Below, one piece after another: positions 1-12,492 of a stretch of DNA of 64,000 nucleotides. Each line of letters starts with the position of its first letter. Positions within the stretch are counted from its first letter, which is position 1. The notes below the pieces were generated by a model. That model saw nothing but the letters and a program-made list of their open reading frames with translations. It was not told the origin of the DNA and searched no databases. Source of the DNA: Cryptomeria japonica (taxonomy: Eukaryota; Streptophyta; Pinopsida; Cupressales; Cupressaceae); contig NC_081410.1 in assembly GCF_030272615.1 (NCBI RefSeq), positions 122,727,640 through 122,791,639 of the forward strand, in the 5' to 3' direction. The position numbers and the translations under genes were made by a program.

Positions 1-2107
1 GACTGTGTATCAAGTCAACAATTACACACATCTGTGGTAGCTTTGCCACTTCTTTGGCATGTGATTTGCAAAATATGCATACCTCATAGAAACTCTACTC
101 TCTTATCACTCTTTGTGATGATCACAAACTCTTTCTACTATCCTCACATAAAACACTTCATGACCATTGCTATGATGATTTGTGACTACTTATTCTTCAT
201 ACATATTTTTCCTTTTGCATAACTTCACATCTCTATCTCTTCTCCTTTGCAACATGATATCTCTTCCTTCTTTACTGTCTTTTTATTCAAACTAAAGAGT
301 AGAAAAATCATAAGAAGCAATCTAAAGAGCAGATTTTCAACTCTGTGACAATTTCTTTCAAAAAATTGACATTCTATCCAACTATTATAACACTACAAAC
401 ACCTTGCTTTGTTGTCAATACCATGACTTCATTCTTTCCATAGTCTTCATGTATCATTATTCTCTATTGTTTTGACCAAAGAGCTTCACCTTCTACTTTT
501 TCTTTTGACAATTCCTAACATCTTTCTTCACTACAAAATAGTGATGAAATCCTTAAAAAATTTAGCAAAGATCTTCAATATTTTATCTTCACATCCTTCA
601 AAGAAAAACTTTCTAGTGGTTTATCATGTTATACAAATGCAATACCCAAAATGTGAATAGTATGATAAAATCCAAACAAAACAACAGAGTAACACTCTTT
701 ATGACTTCATGAGACCATGCATTTACACTCAACACAACCCTAAAGAATATCATAATAGATATATATTTCTTCACATATGGTAAATTTGTATGGAGATTTC
801 ATACTTTGGCAATAACAAAACATGAACAGGGTTTTCAAATTCCACAACGCCTTTTTTCTATTCTCCATGTTAAGTAGATCTATGAACTATCATAATAAAA
901 TTTTAGGGATACCTAAGACTTAGATATAACACTTTTAAGATAATCCTTTGAGATACACTTTTTCCAATACATAACTTCATGGGATATTGTCTTGATACCA
1001 TATTTAAAACTTGTTTACATCCCCTTCTTGTACCTCACTTCTATGACCCTCAATGAAATGTGAAATGACTTAATGAGGACATTAATCAAAGCCCTCCTTT
1101 CACAACATGATTGTCCTTCATGGACTGCTCACTATTTACATATACATGTTATTCTGATGTGGAAGAGTCTATTCCCACATGATCTATCAAAAATCCATGT
1201 CGTTCAGGTAATTTCCTTTGTGCTTTTGTGTTTGGGCATTTCACCATCAGTACTAGTTGTGATTTTTCTGGGTTTTGTCATAGTCAACATACTATGATGG
1301 TATCCTTATATTGTGAAGACATTTTCGTATTCTATTTAACTCCAAGTTAAAAAACCCTCCACTTAGCAATGATTAGATCTTCAACAAAATATGGAATAAT
1401 TAAAGGTATACCTGGTAGAGAATGGGAAAGAAGAATGGATTCAACAACGTGGGTAAAAATGGAAACAAACAACTACTGATTTCATGCCACATTTTCATCC
1501 TCAAACTTGCAATTCCCTGTAATGTGCCTTGTTTCTCTTCAATGTGGAATGATGTCAAGGGAACGCGCATAAATCTCTTCAACATGGAATGATGTCAAGG
1601 GAAAAAGAACCAATCTCTTCAATGTGGGTGGGTACAGAAACAACCAAATGTTGCCTTCTCTTATGCCCTAAATGGAGGACTATTTCAATGCATACAATAA
1701 AACCCTCTTCAACGTGTCATAAATATATTTTTGGTTGCTGCAACATGCCCATTCTTCTCCCAAAATATACAATGTACCATATTTAGGAAGAAAAGTGTTG
1801 TTCTTCTGACCACAAAATGAAGTTTCTTGAATGCCAAACAAGTTGGAAACTTAAATTTCTTTACTCTCATAGCCTATAAAATATTCAAAGCTCAAAAAAT
1901 AATCTTTTGTTTTCTTCTTCCCAAAAGGGGTGGAATCTTGGAAAATATTGGAATCTCATTTGGTGATTTGTTGCCTATAATGATTTTTCCAAAGCATAAA
2001 TAACCTTTCAAAAATAATACACTCTAAATGCTAAGAGAAAAAAGTAACCTTGAACAATTGAAATGAGTTGAATGAATTTTTGGGCTAAAAATCCCCAAAA
2101 ATGTTAA
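1..2107. repeat. Dispersed repeat R1, copy A
   Basis: This stretch aligns along its length with 23602-24524 and then 33955-35049, so it is a dispersed repeat of at least 2.1 kb. It starts before the window. Its right end, near the TGTTAACA-like string at about 2107, matches the point at 35049 where the other copy stops aligning. An internal tandem repeat of about 49 bases (about 1530-1630, sharing the words CTCTTCAA and GATGTCAAGGGAA) is present in both copies. I saw no protein domain in any frame; the short ORFs are not conserved between copies. It could be part of an LTR or of an old non-coding element; I do not recognise the family. Confidence 0.7.
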
Positions 2108-2448
2108 CATCTTTAGTAACCTTTTGTGGGATGACTGCTTGCTAAGAATATAAGACCAGTATCTTAAACCTATCCATTGGGTAAGGAGTCATCATATTCT
2201 TGAAATGGTCTCAAACTCAAACCTGAACATGTTGTACGCACCTTATAAAAATTTACCTTAACACCTAAATTGGACAAGAAACTAATATGCTTTAGAACTT
2301 GGGGCAAAGACATCTGCAACTTTGTGCCAAAAGAACTTATTGAACTCCTAAAATGTACACTAACTAACATACAAACTTACTCAAACAAAACCATTAACTG
2401 GTTCTACAAAATAGCTTCTCGTTCTCTTCAATTTGCAATACTTGTTAT
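2108..2448. other. No recognisable feature
   Basis: Unique-looking AT-rich sequence between the end of repeat R1 and the start of a SIRE-like LTR. I see no coding or structural signal. Confidence 0.4.
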
Positions 2449-3647
2449 TGTTAAGATAACCAGTGAACAATTGAGAGGGGGGGGGGGAGTGAATCAGTTG
2501 TTAAAAGATTATGAAATTTTAAGCACACAAAACCTTTTACCAGATTGCATAAACCAAATACCAAAATAGCAGATATATCAATTAAGCACAAACATAAACC
2601 ATAAACCAAATACCATGCATCCACAACACATAACACCAAGAATTGTATGTGGAAAACCTGGTAAAGGAAAAAACCAAGGTGGGAAGCCTACCCACAGTCA
2701 GATGATACTTCTGCAGTAAGTATGTGATTACAATAAGGGGCATGCACATGCATGAAGGCCAATAGCCTAGAGTGCACTGTTCATCACAAAGGAGCCTCAC
2801 TGACTACAAAATATATCTAGACTACAATTCGGAAATAAGAATGAACTGCAAGAATAGCATCTCATATGCCTGAGTACAGTTCCGGCTCAATGTTGGATGC
2901 TCTTACACAAACCCAATTCCATCACCTATGATTGACCAAAACCTCTGCATATGATTACAACTTTATTTGCACACAAATAATTCCATAATCATGACCACAT
3001 GCCACGATCTGCAAAGAGATATTACATCATATTTATACCAACCTGGAACCTAAACAATTAGGTCGGCCACCTAAAAGATAATACAATAAATCCATTACAT
3101 AAACCCACAGAAAAATGATAATCCAAGTTAGCCTAAGATCGAAACAACATTAACCAAACAATAAATCCAACCGGTAACGCATCGGGAGCATCCACCAACA
3201 CGTTACATAAACCGGTCCATAACCTAACATAATAGAATTAAGTCCAGACTTAAAATAGGTCACCATAAACCAAATGCAACACAATTGATCAACTGGAACA
3301 TGAACAAGATAACCTTCAGCATCTGTAAAACCTTCTAGAAGCCACACCAACACCACTTATTGTATCCATCAAAAGATCTTCAACGAAGCTCTGCCGATAA
3401 CCAAAAGGCTTACTAGAACATATGATAGCTTGCAAATCACCAAATATCTAACCAACTGAATGTGACATGCATCTGAATAACATGAATAACCAAACCAAAC
3501 CAATTCCACCAATCGGAACATACCGGAGAATACCAGAGACAAATCTCTTGATCATCATCAAAGTCCAACCACTCTACCGGAACCCGGGAGACAACCAAAC
3601 AAGCTAGTGTTGACATCAATGACAAACATCAATGCAAAACATAATCA
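2449..3647 (-). repeat. SIRE-like copia LTR, minus orientation
   Basis: The left part (2449-2810) aligns with the left part of the LTR at 54888: a TGTTA start, a G-rich run next to GTGAATCAGTTGT, the shared stretch about CACAACACATAACACC, and GGAAAACC. The far end holds TGTTGACATCAATGACAAA, as does the end of the 54888 LTR. Read on the minus strand it is an LTR of about 1.2 kb. The ends given (TGTTAAG and ATAATCA) are my best estimate; no matching target duplication was found. Immediately outside its right edge the minus strand reads TTTGGAGGAAT, a possible polypurine tract. That would make this the 3' LTR of a minus-strand element whose body lies to the right. Confidence 0.6.
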
Positions 3648-3804
3648 ATTCCTCCAAATTGTGATCGGTTATGCTCATGAGTAGCCAAGAAGATATGAAG
3701 AAGTGACAAACACTTAACCAACTATTGTAATGAATCTTGAAGAAAGAAAACAAACTCACTTACCCATTCATATTACTAGTCTAGAGTGTATCAGTGAGTT
3801 TTCC

Positions 3805-5473
3805 TTACTCTTCTATTGCTGCAACCTCATGCTTCGGTGCAAGCATGACTACTAGTTCTTTGGCGGCCTCCATCCCAGCTAGATATCTTATAGGACAACC
3901 TTTTGAAAGGATGAACTTTGAGCTCTCTTTGTCGGTCTTTAGCCAGTGAACTACTTCTTTGACATCCATTAACTACTTGGAACAATTTGGTTCATGCTTA
4001 TGATCTAGTTCTTTCACATTATCTTGTTGATTGAAAAGAGGTGGTTCAAGTGTCTCAAACTAAAACATAGCAGGCTCCTTTACTTTACCAAATTATTCAC
4101 AAATTTATAATTTAGGAGATGTTGATTTAACATCCAAAATTGAACAAAATTAACTCCAAATCTTCCTGAAAGCTATCTTCTTCAAGATCTTCTTTGGTTT
4201 TTTGCATAAGAGAATTGTTTTTTACTTCATAGAAACTCTCTTCAAGTCTTCCAAACTCAAAAAATGATGCATATTTGTGTTCTTCTTCATTGTTAAAGGT
4301 CTCATTATCATACTATTTTTTGTAGAGCAACAAATTATCATTGTATTCAACATGCCTTAGCATGCTCTCTTCACCTTGGTCAAGAAAATAAGAAAGTTCA
4401 TCAAATACGTTTAAAAAATCTTGATTGTCATTACTTCCTTCCTTATGACCTTGTTGTTCCAACTCACTAGATAAGGTTGGTATTTGCATATTTTCTTCCT
4501 CTTCAACAAAAAATAGTAGTTTCTCAAATAAATCAACCAACGTTTGATGTTGAGCACTATTCCCTTGGTCCATATCTTATTGCTCCAACTGATTTTACTA
4601 AACACCTAGCTGCAACAAGTCTGATTTTTCCTTTTCTTTATCATATGAAGACTCATCAACTAGAGTTTCTTCTTCTTTTACCTCAAGCTCCACTCTCTCT
4701 TGGTCATCAAACCAAAATTTTATCTAAATGATAGGTTCATCTAGGATCAATGGTATAGTACTAGAACAAGAGGATTCAAAGGATGGAGTTTGAAAAATTC
4801 CTTGGGTTTCCTGCATATGAATAAATGTTTGAAGGGGCTTCTCATGGAGAGTAATGGACTAATCTTGGGCATGTGTAGGTTCTTGCAAGGGGTGAAAAAT
4901 CCTAAAACCTAGATTTTCAAACTTAGAAGACTTACTTGGAGATTGAATAGGCTCACCTTGCTTGAAGCTTGGAAACTTTTATTTGGGAACCTTTTCTTTC
5001 ATAGGTTCATATACAACTTTAAATGATTCTTGTCTAAAACTAGGAATGCAAGGAGTTGATTGGACCTCTATCCTTTGAACTTGAGCAAGCAAAAGCCTCA
5101 TCTATTCCTCTTTTGTAACCACCTCCCTTGCAAGGCCCTCCTACTCATGGACATGGGCTTGGTAAGCCCACTCTTCCTACTATAATTTAAATTCTTGATG
5201 CCTCTTAAAGTCATTTAGCTTCTCTTTAATGTTCAATAATATTCTCTTTATGTCACTAGTTTCCAAATTATCAATATTTTTGAGCTGGCTTTGCAAGTGA
5301 GCATATTGATTTGACATAAAATTGGTTTCTTGAAGATGATTATGAGTATATTGAGGCTGCCATAAAATTTGAGCAGGGGTGGGTGGGTGGTAAGCATGAT
5401 GCACATGCTGATAAACTGCTACCATTGAGTTATTTTGGTTAAGGGAAGCATCATGTTTAGCTTGAAATGACAA
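3805..5473 (-). pseudogene. Decayed ORF of unknown function, glutamate- and glutamine-rich
   Basis: On the minus strand one frame runs from about 5473 to about 4140 with no frameshift that I can see, broken only by stop codons; those I read codon by codon are TAG. A shifted frame then carries the C-terminus to a TAA at 3805-3807. The N-terminal part contains LQSQLKNIDNLETSDI and EEWAYQAHVHE, helix-prone and probably coiled coil. The middle is very acidic (LFEKLLFFVEEEENMQ). The C-terminus reads MEAAKELVVMLAPKHEVAA. I see no zinc knuckle, protease, RT or membrane segment and do not recognise the family. It lies about 160 bases upstream of a same-strand SIRE-like LTR, where some Sireviruses carry an extra ORF, but a link is conjecture. 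It could equally be the gag-like ORF of a non-autonomous element. Confidence 0.5.
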
Positions 5474-6804
5474 GAAGGTACATGAATAGTATTTTCCTAA
5501 AATTAAGGGTGATAGGGCATAATTTCATGCAATACATGCTAAAACATTCATATAAGCTTGAAATTCACTAAAAAAAAGATTTTCTTTAGAGAATGTACTA
5601 GCAATTTTAAGCTCAGAGTTGTCAGGTGTGTAAAAATATTGTCTCCAAAGGCAAAAATTGTTGATGAACATGCCAAATACCAACAAATAGATGGAAAATA
5701 TTTTAATTGAGGTAGTTCAAACTATCCCATTAGGCATGCCAAAAACTTTTATCACTCAAGCTTGCACCCCATTGAGCTTGCAACTCAGCTGCCTTGTGAC
5801 ACATGAGAACACCTATAGGTTTTGGGTAACTTATGATAGAGATGGACCTCCAAAGAAGGCTGACTCATTAAGATACTTCACACAAAATATACTCTAAACT
5901 ACTAACATTCAGATGAAAACGGGAAGAAGAGCCTAAAAGTGACTTAAAATGCTTATGAAAAATGAAACTACAACTATAATGGTGATGCACCAAATTTATG
6001 CTTTAGACATCCACTAAGGCTTAGACATACAGTCTCTTGAATAACACAGAAGTAGCTTTTGCATAACTTGACTTTTGTATAGATTCCTACATCAACACTT
6101 TACATGAAGGTATTGAATTTTATCAAATTTGAGAAGGAAAACTAGTGTTTTTCACAACTAAATTTGATTACACTCTCTACACAACAAGTAACCTAAAAGA
6201 AAGACTACTACATTTTCTATCTTAAGGTGCTACAAGCAAGACATTCAATTAAGGATTTGATGAAATCACAGAAGTACATATCTAACATGATATTACACAT
6301 GAAGAAAGAGAAATTTTTGGAAGGCACTAATATGAATTTTATCAATAGAAAGATGATGTTACAGTCATGGAAGTCTAAAAATTCTTGAAAAAATTGCTTG
6401 AAAAACAATGATACAATTGTTTCTTTAGTCACACATTGACTAACTTTGAGCTACAAGTCTATAATTTATGCCTGAAAGAGCTCTAAAAGCTACAAGGAGA
6501 GCAATAAATAGCTTTTATAAAGCTTAACAATTGAATATTTATAAGCTTTACATGCATAGGAAACCTGCAATATGTGTTCTTGGAAAAAAAGGCAAGTGTC
6601 CTTACCTTGATGGTTGAAGAAGTCCTCTTTCTCTTGCTGGATCAAATGTAGTTGAAAATGGCCATTTAAGACCCCTAAAAATGCTCCAAATTGCCCCTTT
6701 GACTAGTCTTCATTTACCCCTATATTCTTTCTAGTGCCTAGACAACACGCTAGCCTTCTCCTTATTTGACTCTACTAGTTTGCTAGCTCATCATTATTCC
6801 GTAA
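5474..6804. other. Unassigned AT-rich sequence
   Basis: No domain or repeat boundary recognised. It may be the 5' part of the minus-strand element whose ORF ends at 3805, but no second LTR is visible before element E1 begins at 6805. Confidence 0.35.
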
Positions 6805-7221
6805 TGTTGGTGTAGACTATCTCATAATTACACTTTACTTAAGTTGACTTAGGATAATGCATTCATTATGATTGAATACGAGACACTTAGGGAATTGTGC
6901 ATCTGGGGAAGATGATTGTAGAAGAAATTCCACCTTTTGTGGTGTTATCTTGTTATCACAATCCACCTTCAAGGGGTGATCCACCTTTAGTGGAATATTC
7001 TATTATTTCTCCTTCCTACCCCTACCTACCCTTGTATCTCATTGGGCCACATGTCATGATTGTGTGCTCTCATTTCCCTATAGCCTTGCCTTTGCTCATT
7101 GTATAGTTGATTGATTTTTGCACCTTGATGAGAATACAGTTTTTTCTTGTCTATCTTTGTCTCTCTTGTGTTGTGCTATTCATTGGCCTCTAGATCTTGG
7201 TTATTATTGCAAATTCTTACA
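6805..7221 (+). repeat. E1 5' LTR
   Basis: Begins TGTTGGTGTA and ends TTCTTACA, matching the 3' LTR at 21801-22157. Compared with that copy it keeps about 75 extra bases around 6896-6980, including two similar ATCCACCTT words, and lacks the TTTATAAG stretch that looks like a TATA box in the 3' copy. Both retain the conserved CTACCCTTGTATCTCATTGG block. Confidence 0.92.
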
Positions 7222-7234
7222 TGGTATCAGAGCC
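7222..7234 (+). promoter_or_regulatory. E1 primer-binding site (tRNA-iMet type)
   Basis: TGGTATCAGAGCC directly abuts the 5' LTR. This is the standard plant copia primer site complementary to the 3' end of initiator methionine tRNA. Confidence 0.93.
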
Positions 7235-8788
7235 ATTGGAGTGCCATTGCGTAGCCTTTTTGGAGAGATCTTAGTGCATTTGTGGATTCACATATTTTTA
7301 GATATGAGGAGCAATGAATTTTGGGAGCATCCTACGCCAAATCCAAGCTCACCAGTGCATCCAAAAGGCTGTTTCCATAGATTTTGACTATAAATTTGCC
7401 TGTATTAGGCAAAAGTCATTTTCAGGGCAAAATTTTTTAGCAGGCAGGCCATACAACCTACCTACCAAGTTGGTAGATTTTTTTTTAAAATAATAATATC
7501 ATTTTCTGTGACTACTATATTTATATTATTTATTTAATTTTACACCATAATTTTTTTTTATTTTTAATTTTTAAATCAAAAGATTTTCGGTGGGGAGGGG
7601 GGGAGGGTTCCATAGACTTGGACCCCACCCACTATACTTTCCTTGTTGCTAGTTGAAAGGACTATACCCAAGCCATCTACAATCATCATTCTCCTTTCTA
7701 TTGGTCACCATTGACCTTCCCTAGTCTTCCTTCCCCCGCTCTAGTCTCCACTGCTCAAGCCACCCTGATGTCGTCGACTCCTCCTTGCAGCTCATCGCCC
7801 AAGTTGCTACCTAGGCTCATAGTCCTCTTGAGAACCAACACCACAAGCTAACACCTTTGGCTTCCAGGTGACCCTTTTTAATTTCCCCCCATAGTGCCAC
7901 GTGGCATGCCATGATTCATTAGTCAAGTACAACCAACACACATCGAGGATGCCACACAAACTAACACGTCAATGCCCAGTCAACGCACAATCAATAGTCC
8001 ACATAGGTGACCATACACCCAATCATCAGATCCATTCTATCGAGTCATCCTACATAGTCATTCTACCATGTAGGCATCCGTACTTCTACGTTGGTGACAC
8101 GTCAACATTTGTATGCTTGGTCATCCGACCATGTCATCCTCTATACAATGACACATCATCTTTTTTGTATTGCCACATTAGTGGACACATCAATATTTCA
8201 TACTGCCACATCACTTGCACATGTTATCATCCATACAAACCAATCAGTAGGCCTTATTATCATCCGTACATACACATGTCAACCCAATCATTTGACACAT
8301 CAATAATTGTACTGTATGAATTGCCATGTAGGGGGTGCATTGTTGGCACGAGAACCATACAACTGTAAAATATAATGCAATGAATTACTAATGTCAACAA
8401 TACATCAACACTTATTGAAAAAAATTGGACCCCTCTTCGTTGAGATTTTTTATTTTGCAATCCAACTTTAGAGGCTCATAACTTGGTCAATTTGAGGCCT
8501 TTTTCAGTGCAATTTTTTTTATTTAGGCTAATTTTTTGTGCTCTCCATAGTGGTGTGTTTAGTTTCTAATTTTGGTGGACACATTTAAAAAAAAAATAGT
8601 TTTTCACAACTGTACCTATCCAATCCTCAATTGTGCAACTTCTCGGGCTTCGATTAGGCTCATACAATCTCCTTTTCAGGTGTCATTTTTTTAAAGGTGC
8701 ATAATTTTTCGTCTACATATTTGTGGTGCTATCATTTTTTCACTATTTTGTATTAAAATATCACTTTCAGAAGTTGTTCTTTTTTTAC
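7235..8788 (+). other. E1 leader, first part
   Basis: Sequence between the primer site and the E2 insertion; no coding domain recognised. It holds a G-rich run at 7588-7608 (four G-blocks, G-quadruplex capable). At about 7960-8370 short words related to CACATCA and CCATACA recur every 30 to 50 bases, a degenerate tandem-like pattern. A 155-codon open frame across that zone (7901-8368) reflects low complexity and resembles no family I know. Confidence 0.55.
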
Positions 8789-8793
8789 CTATT
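8789..8793. other. E2 target-site duplication, left copy
   Basis: CTATT, identical to 17438-17442 on the other side of E2. Confidence 0.9.
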
Positions 8794-10412
8794 TGTTGGC
8801 CTTTTTGGCATTAAGTTGTCATTGAGGTCAACCAGTTTGGCAATGGCACCGGTATGATGTCCATTCTCATGAAAGTGAGCAGATCGCAAGGAGGCTACCA
8901 ACAAGGAACAATTTACTGGTAAGGCATAAACCAGGATGATGGCTAATGATGGTGGACCACCGGTAAGGCAACAAACCTATCTGGAAGATGGTTGCCTGTT
9001 TATGATGAAGAGGCAAAATGCTAAAGAAATCACAAATCACCGGAGGTGAAGATGGGTTGTCGATATAGTGTACTCTACCAATTAGCAGAAGAAGAAGGTT
9101 CTACAAGTAAAGGAATGTACCAATATGAGGTTGCTAAATGATCAAGTTTGAACCGACTATGTGTCAGTTAGCTATGTGTTGATCGTTGTGATGCCATGTG
9201 GAGTTGAGGTGGCAAATATGTCGTGGATGGTGAAGCCTCCATCGACAAGGTTGTTGAAATAGATAATCACCATTAATGAAACAACCGCAAATCACGGGTT
9301 TGTATATGATTGTTGCAGCTTGAGGAAGAAAGGATAACAAAAGAATATCAGGGAGAAGTTGGCGCTTGCATCAATAAAAAGGAAATCTGATTGCAAGAAG
9401 ATCTGAAAAGGAAACAACCAGACATTTTTATGTGTCGATGGATTTCAAGGCTGGAAATCGAGTTCATGATTGCTATCTTTAGCAAGTATCCATTGGACAA
9501 TGAAAAAAATGTACAGGTGCATCCCTGGAGTATAGGTGATTGATCCTAGACAGGTTGGATTAGATCTCATGTAGATTGTGTGAGGAATAGGAAACCCTAG
9601 CCGCTCTAAATTTGAATTAGTTTTTGGTATGAAATCATGATATAAAGAGATGAGCTTGAGACAAAGCAAGATGATGTTGCAGAGAAGAAAAAGAGAAGAA
9701 AAAGATTAAGTGCTAAGAAGATTTTAGCCTTAGAATTTATTCTAAGAAAGTTGTAGAGTTAGTGAGCAAGCAAACCGGTGAGAGGGTTTAACCAACAATG
9801 ATTGAGTACCAGTATAACTGTAAGTTCAACAGTTAAGCAGACTGACAAAGTGCAGTAGAGAAAGGCAACATCCTAAAGTAACATAGAGTGTGATGAGATT
9901 ATGAGAGAGAAAGAGTAATAATAGTGGCCAAGAATTAGAGAAAGTAATTTCACAACTGGTAGTGTGAGATTCAGTGGAAGTGAAGACTGTCAAGTGGCAG
10001 TGAGTTATTTGATCAAAGAGTTGCAAAATACATTTGCAACAAGAAGTCTGAATTGTATTTAATTAGTATTTAAATATACATCGCCAAGTTGAAGCTTGGT
10101 GCAGGGGTTTGTGCTCCTTAGGTTGGTGCCTTAAATCTTTGTAATCCAGTGTTTTACCTATGAGGCTGGATTGGAGCAGTAGTCTCCAACAGCTTTTCTC
10201 ACCGAGGTTTTTCCCATATTGGGTTTTCCTCATACATTTGTTGTTGTGAGTTGCATTTGTGTGATTGATCTCTTTGGCTTTCCTTTCTACTTTACCGGTT
10301 TGAATGTTTAGATGCTCAATTTTTTAGCAGACTTTCTGAAGTTGTTTAGAGAGGTAAAAAGAAGTAGCAACCACTGATTCACCCCCCTCTTAGTGGTGGT
10401 TTGTGTTCAATA
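8794..10412 (+). repeat. E2 5' LTR
   Basis: About 1.62 kb. It has 27 or so bases around 9060 (about TTGTCGATATAGTGTACTC) that are missing from the 3' LTR. The 3' region contains the CACCGAGGTTTTTCC and GATTCACCCCCCTCTTAG blocks that recur, reversed, in the SIRE-like LTRs at 2449 and 54888. The start of the LTR encodes the TGTCATTGA-TGTCAA words common to this family. Confidence 0.93.
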
Positions 10413-10429
10413 ATTGGTATGAGAGTAAG
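10413..10429 (+). promoter_or_regulatory. E2 primer-binding site, mutated
   Basis: ATTGGTATGAGAGTAAGG lies directly after the 5' LTR. It resembles the tRNA-iMet site TGGTATCAGAGC with changes such as C to G, so it has decayed. Confidence 0.75.
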
Positions 10430-10477
10430 GTTCCCAGTTATTGTTAAACCTTGGGTAGATTCTGGACTTTGAACACA

Positions 10478-12490
10478 ATGGTGAGAAATGAGTCTACTTC
10501 CTCAAAGGCCCCCATGTTCGATGGATCTAACTATGCCTTATGGAGCAGAAGAATGGAGACCTATATTTCCTCCCTAGGTTTTGATGTGTGGATGTTTGTC
10601 AAGAATGGGTATGTTGTTCCTAATGTTCCTCCCATTGATCTGGATGCCAAAAAGGAGTATGAGAACAATGCAAAGGCCAAACATGCTAACTTGAGTGGGC
10701 TTTCTGATAATGAGTTTGTCAAAGTCATGCACTATGCTTCAGTAAAGGAGACTTGGGATAAATTTTAGAGGTTGTTTGAAGGAGATGTAAAAGTCAAAGA
10801 GGCAAAGTTGCAAGCACTAAGGGGTCAACTTGAAAGCATCAAGATGAAAGATGATGAAAATATTGCAGACTATCTTCACAAATTTGATGAAACTGTGAAC
10901 ACCATCAGAGGACTTGGAGAAGAGATTGCAGATGAGATTCTTGTCAAGAAGGTACTTAGATCTCTCACACCCAAGTATGATACTAAGGTGTCTGCCATAG
11001 AAGAAGCTAAAGATCTGAAAACTTTTACAATGGATGAATTATTTGGGTCACTAATAGCCTATGAGATGAGAACAACAAGTGATACTTCCTTGAGGAAAGA
11101 AGCAACATTCAACATCACTAAAAAGGGCAAAGAAGCAGCTGCTCATAAAAAATCCAGTGATGAATCTGATTTAGAAGTAGAAAAATTTGTCAAGAAGCTT
11201 AAAAGAGGATCCGACTAGTATAAAGGAAAGTGACCACTTAGAAGTTTCAACTATGGTAGAGTCGAACACTTTGCTACAAATTGCCCCCACAAAGAAACCA
11301 ATGGAGATGAGTTAAGAGAGTTCATAAAATCCACTGGCAAAGATAGAGAAAGAAACAACTACCGGCAAGGAAGGAGAGGCTACTGGAATCAGAATAGTCT
11401 ATATACTATAGAGGATGACACAACAGATGAAGAAAATGAATTAGAAGATGATTACCATGAGAATGACATAAAAGTCAATCTCTTCATGGCACTTGGTGAA
11501 CTAGTTGATGAAGATGAGGAAGAGGAGGATATTGAAGATGAAGTGGACCTCAAAAAGGTCAAGCTTGCTGCAATAGATGAACAAGATCTCTTGAAGCAAT
11601 CCCTAGATCAGTCCCTTCAAGTTATATCTGACCTAAAATTGTAGCTAGAAGAAACCAAGAGGATATGTGAAGCTACATCCTCTGATCTAACAAAGAAGGA
11701 AAAGGAACATCAAAAGTTGGAAGCAGAGATAGTGAAGCTCGAAAAGGATATTGAAGAAAGTAAGGAAGACATAAAAATAAGAAGCAAATATGAAGGCAAC
11801 ACCGAAGCCTTCGACAAGATGTTGAGCAAACAGAAGCAATCCAAAGACACTGGTGGTTTAGGCTTTGAAGTAGGTCAAAGTTCAACCCACAAAGATAAAT
11901 CTGGCAAAGAAATAAAGTTCACCTCTTCTTTTGAAGGTGAAGAAAATAAGACATTCACTGTAGGGAAGGATATTGACAAAAAAACATGCAGATGTTGTTG
12001 GAAATCGCCACTCAAATCGGTATGCATCAATGAACCAGAGGCCACACCTCATGTATCAACATGCAGATCCAAGGAGAAATGAAATAGCCAATCATGAAGG
12101 TCTCATCAGATTCAACAACATGAAGGGAAGCCCCCCAATGAGGCAGTCCCATTCAAGACCAAGGCAACCTAACCGATATGTTTCAAATTTTCATGGTTAC
12201 TGTTATCGGTGTAACAAATTTGGGCATAGAATGGTTGACTATAGATTAATCAATAAGCCCTATGTGAGTTATGAAAGTAGAAGTCCATTTAATGCACTAT
12301 GTGATATGAATGTTGTCTGCCATTAGTGCAATGGTTATGGTCATAAGAGTTTTTGAATGTAGGAAGAATAAACCAGTACCCCACAATAATTTTAAGAATG
12401 TTCCTTTATATAAAGATGTAAAATGCTATAACTATTAAGAGTTTGGACACATAGAAAAGTTGTGTAAGAACTGGAAGATCAAGCAAAAGA
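10478..12490 (+). pseudogene. gag: E2 gag (UBN2-type, multiple zinc knuckles), broken
   Basis: Capsid-type protein that would form the virus-like particle and bind element RNA. The start is the ATG at 10478 (MVRNES), followed by FDGSNYALWSRRMETY, the typical copia gag opening. The UBN2-like region continues through LRGQLESIKMKDDENIADYL and LVKKVLRSLTPKYD. A glutamate/lysine-rich, coiled-coil-prone stretch (about 11500-11800) follows. At least three zinc-knuckle remnants are visible: near 11250 (FNYGRVEHFATNC), 12200 (CYRCNKFGH) and 12420 (CYNY-EFGH). Several of their cysteines are replaced by tyrosine. In-frame stops occur at 10766, 11216, about 11230, about 11643, 12324 and about 12437, with frameshifts near 11970 and 12355. 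The length, far longer than a minimal copia gag, fits Sireviruses. Confidence 0.9.
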
Positions 12491-12492
12491 GG

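Noticed and set aside
2444-3672. GTTAT on both sides of the SIRE-like LTR as a target duplication
   Set aside because: The right-hand copy (3668-3672) would require an LTR end without CA and beyond the likely purine tract; probably chance.
7901-8368. 155-codon open frame in the E1 leader
   Set aside because: Low-complexity composition from recurrent short words; no family resemblance.
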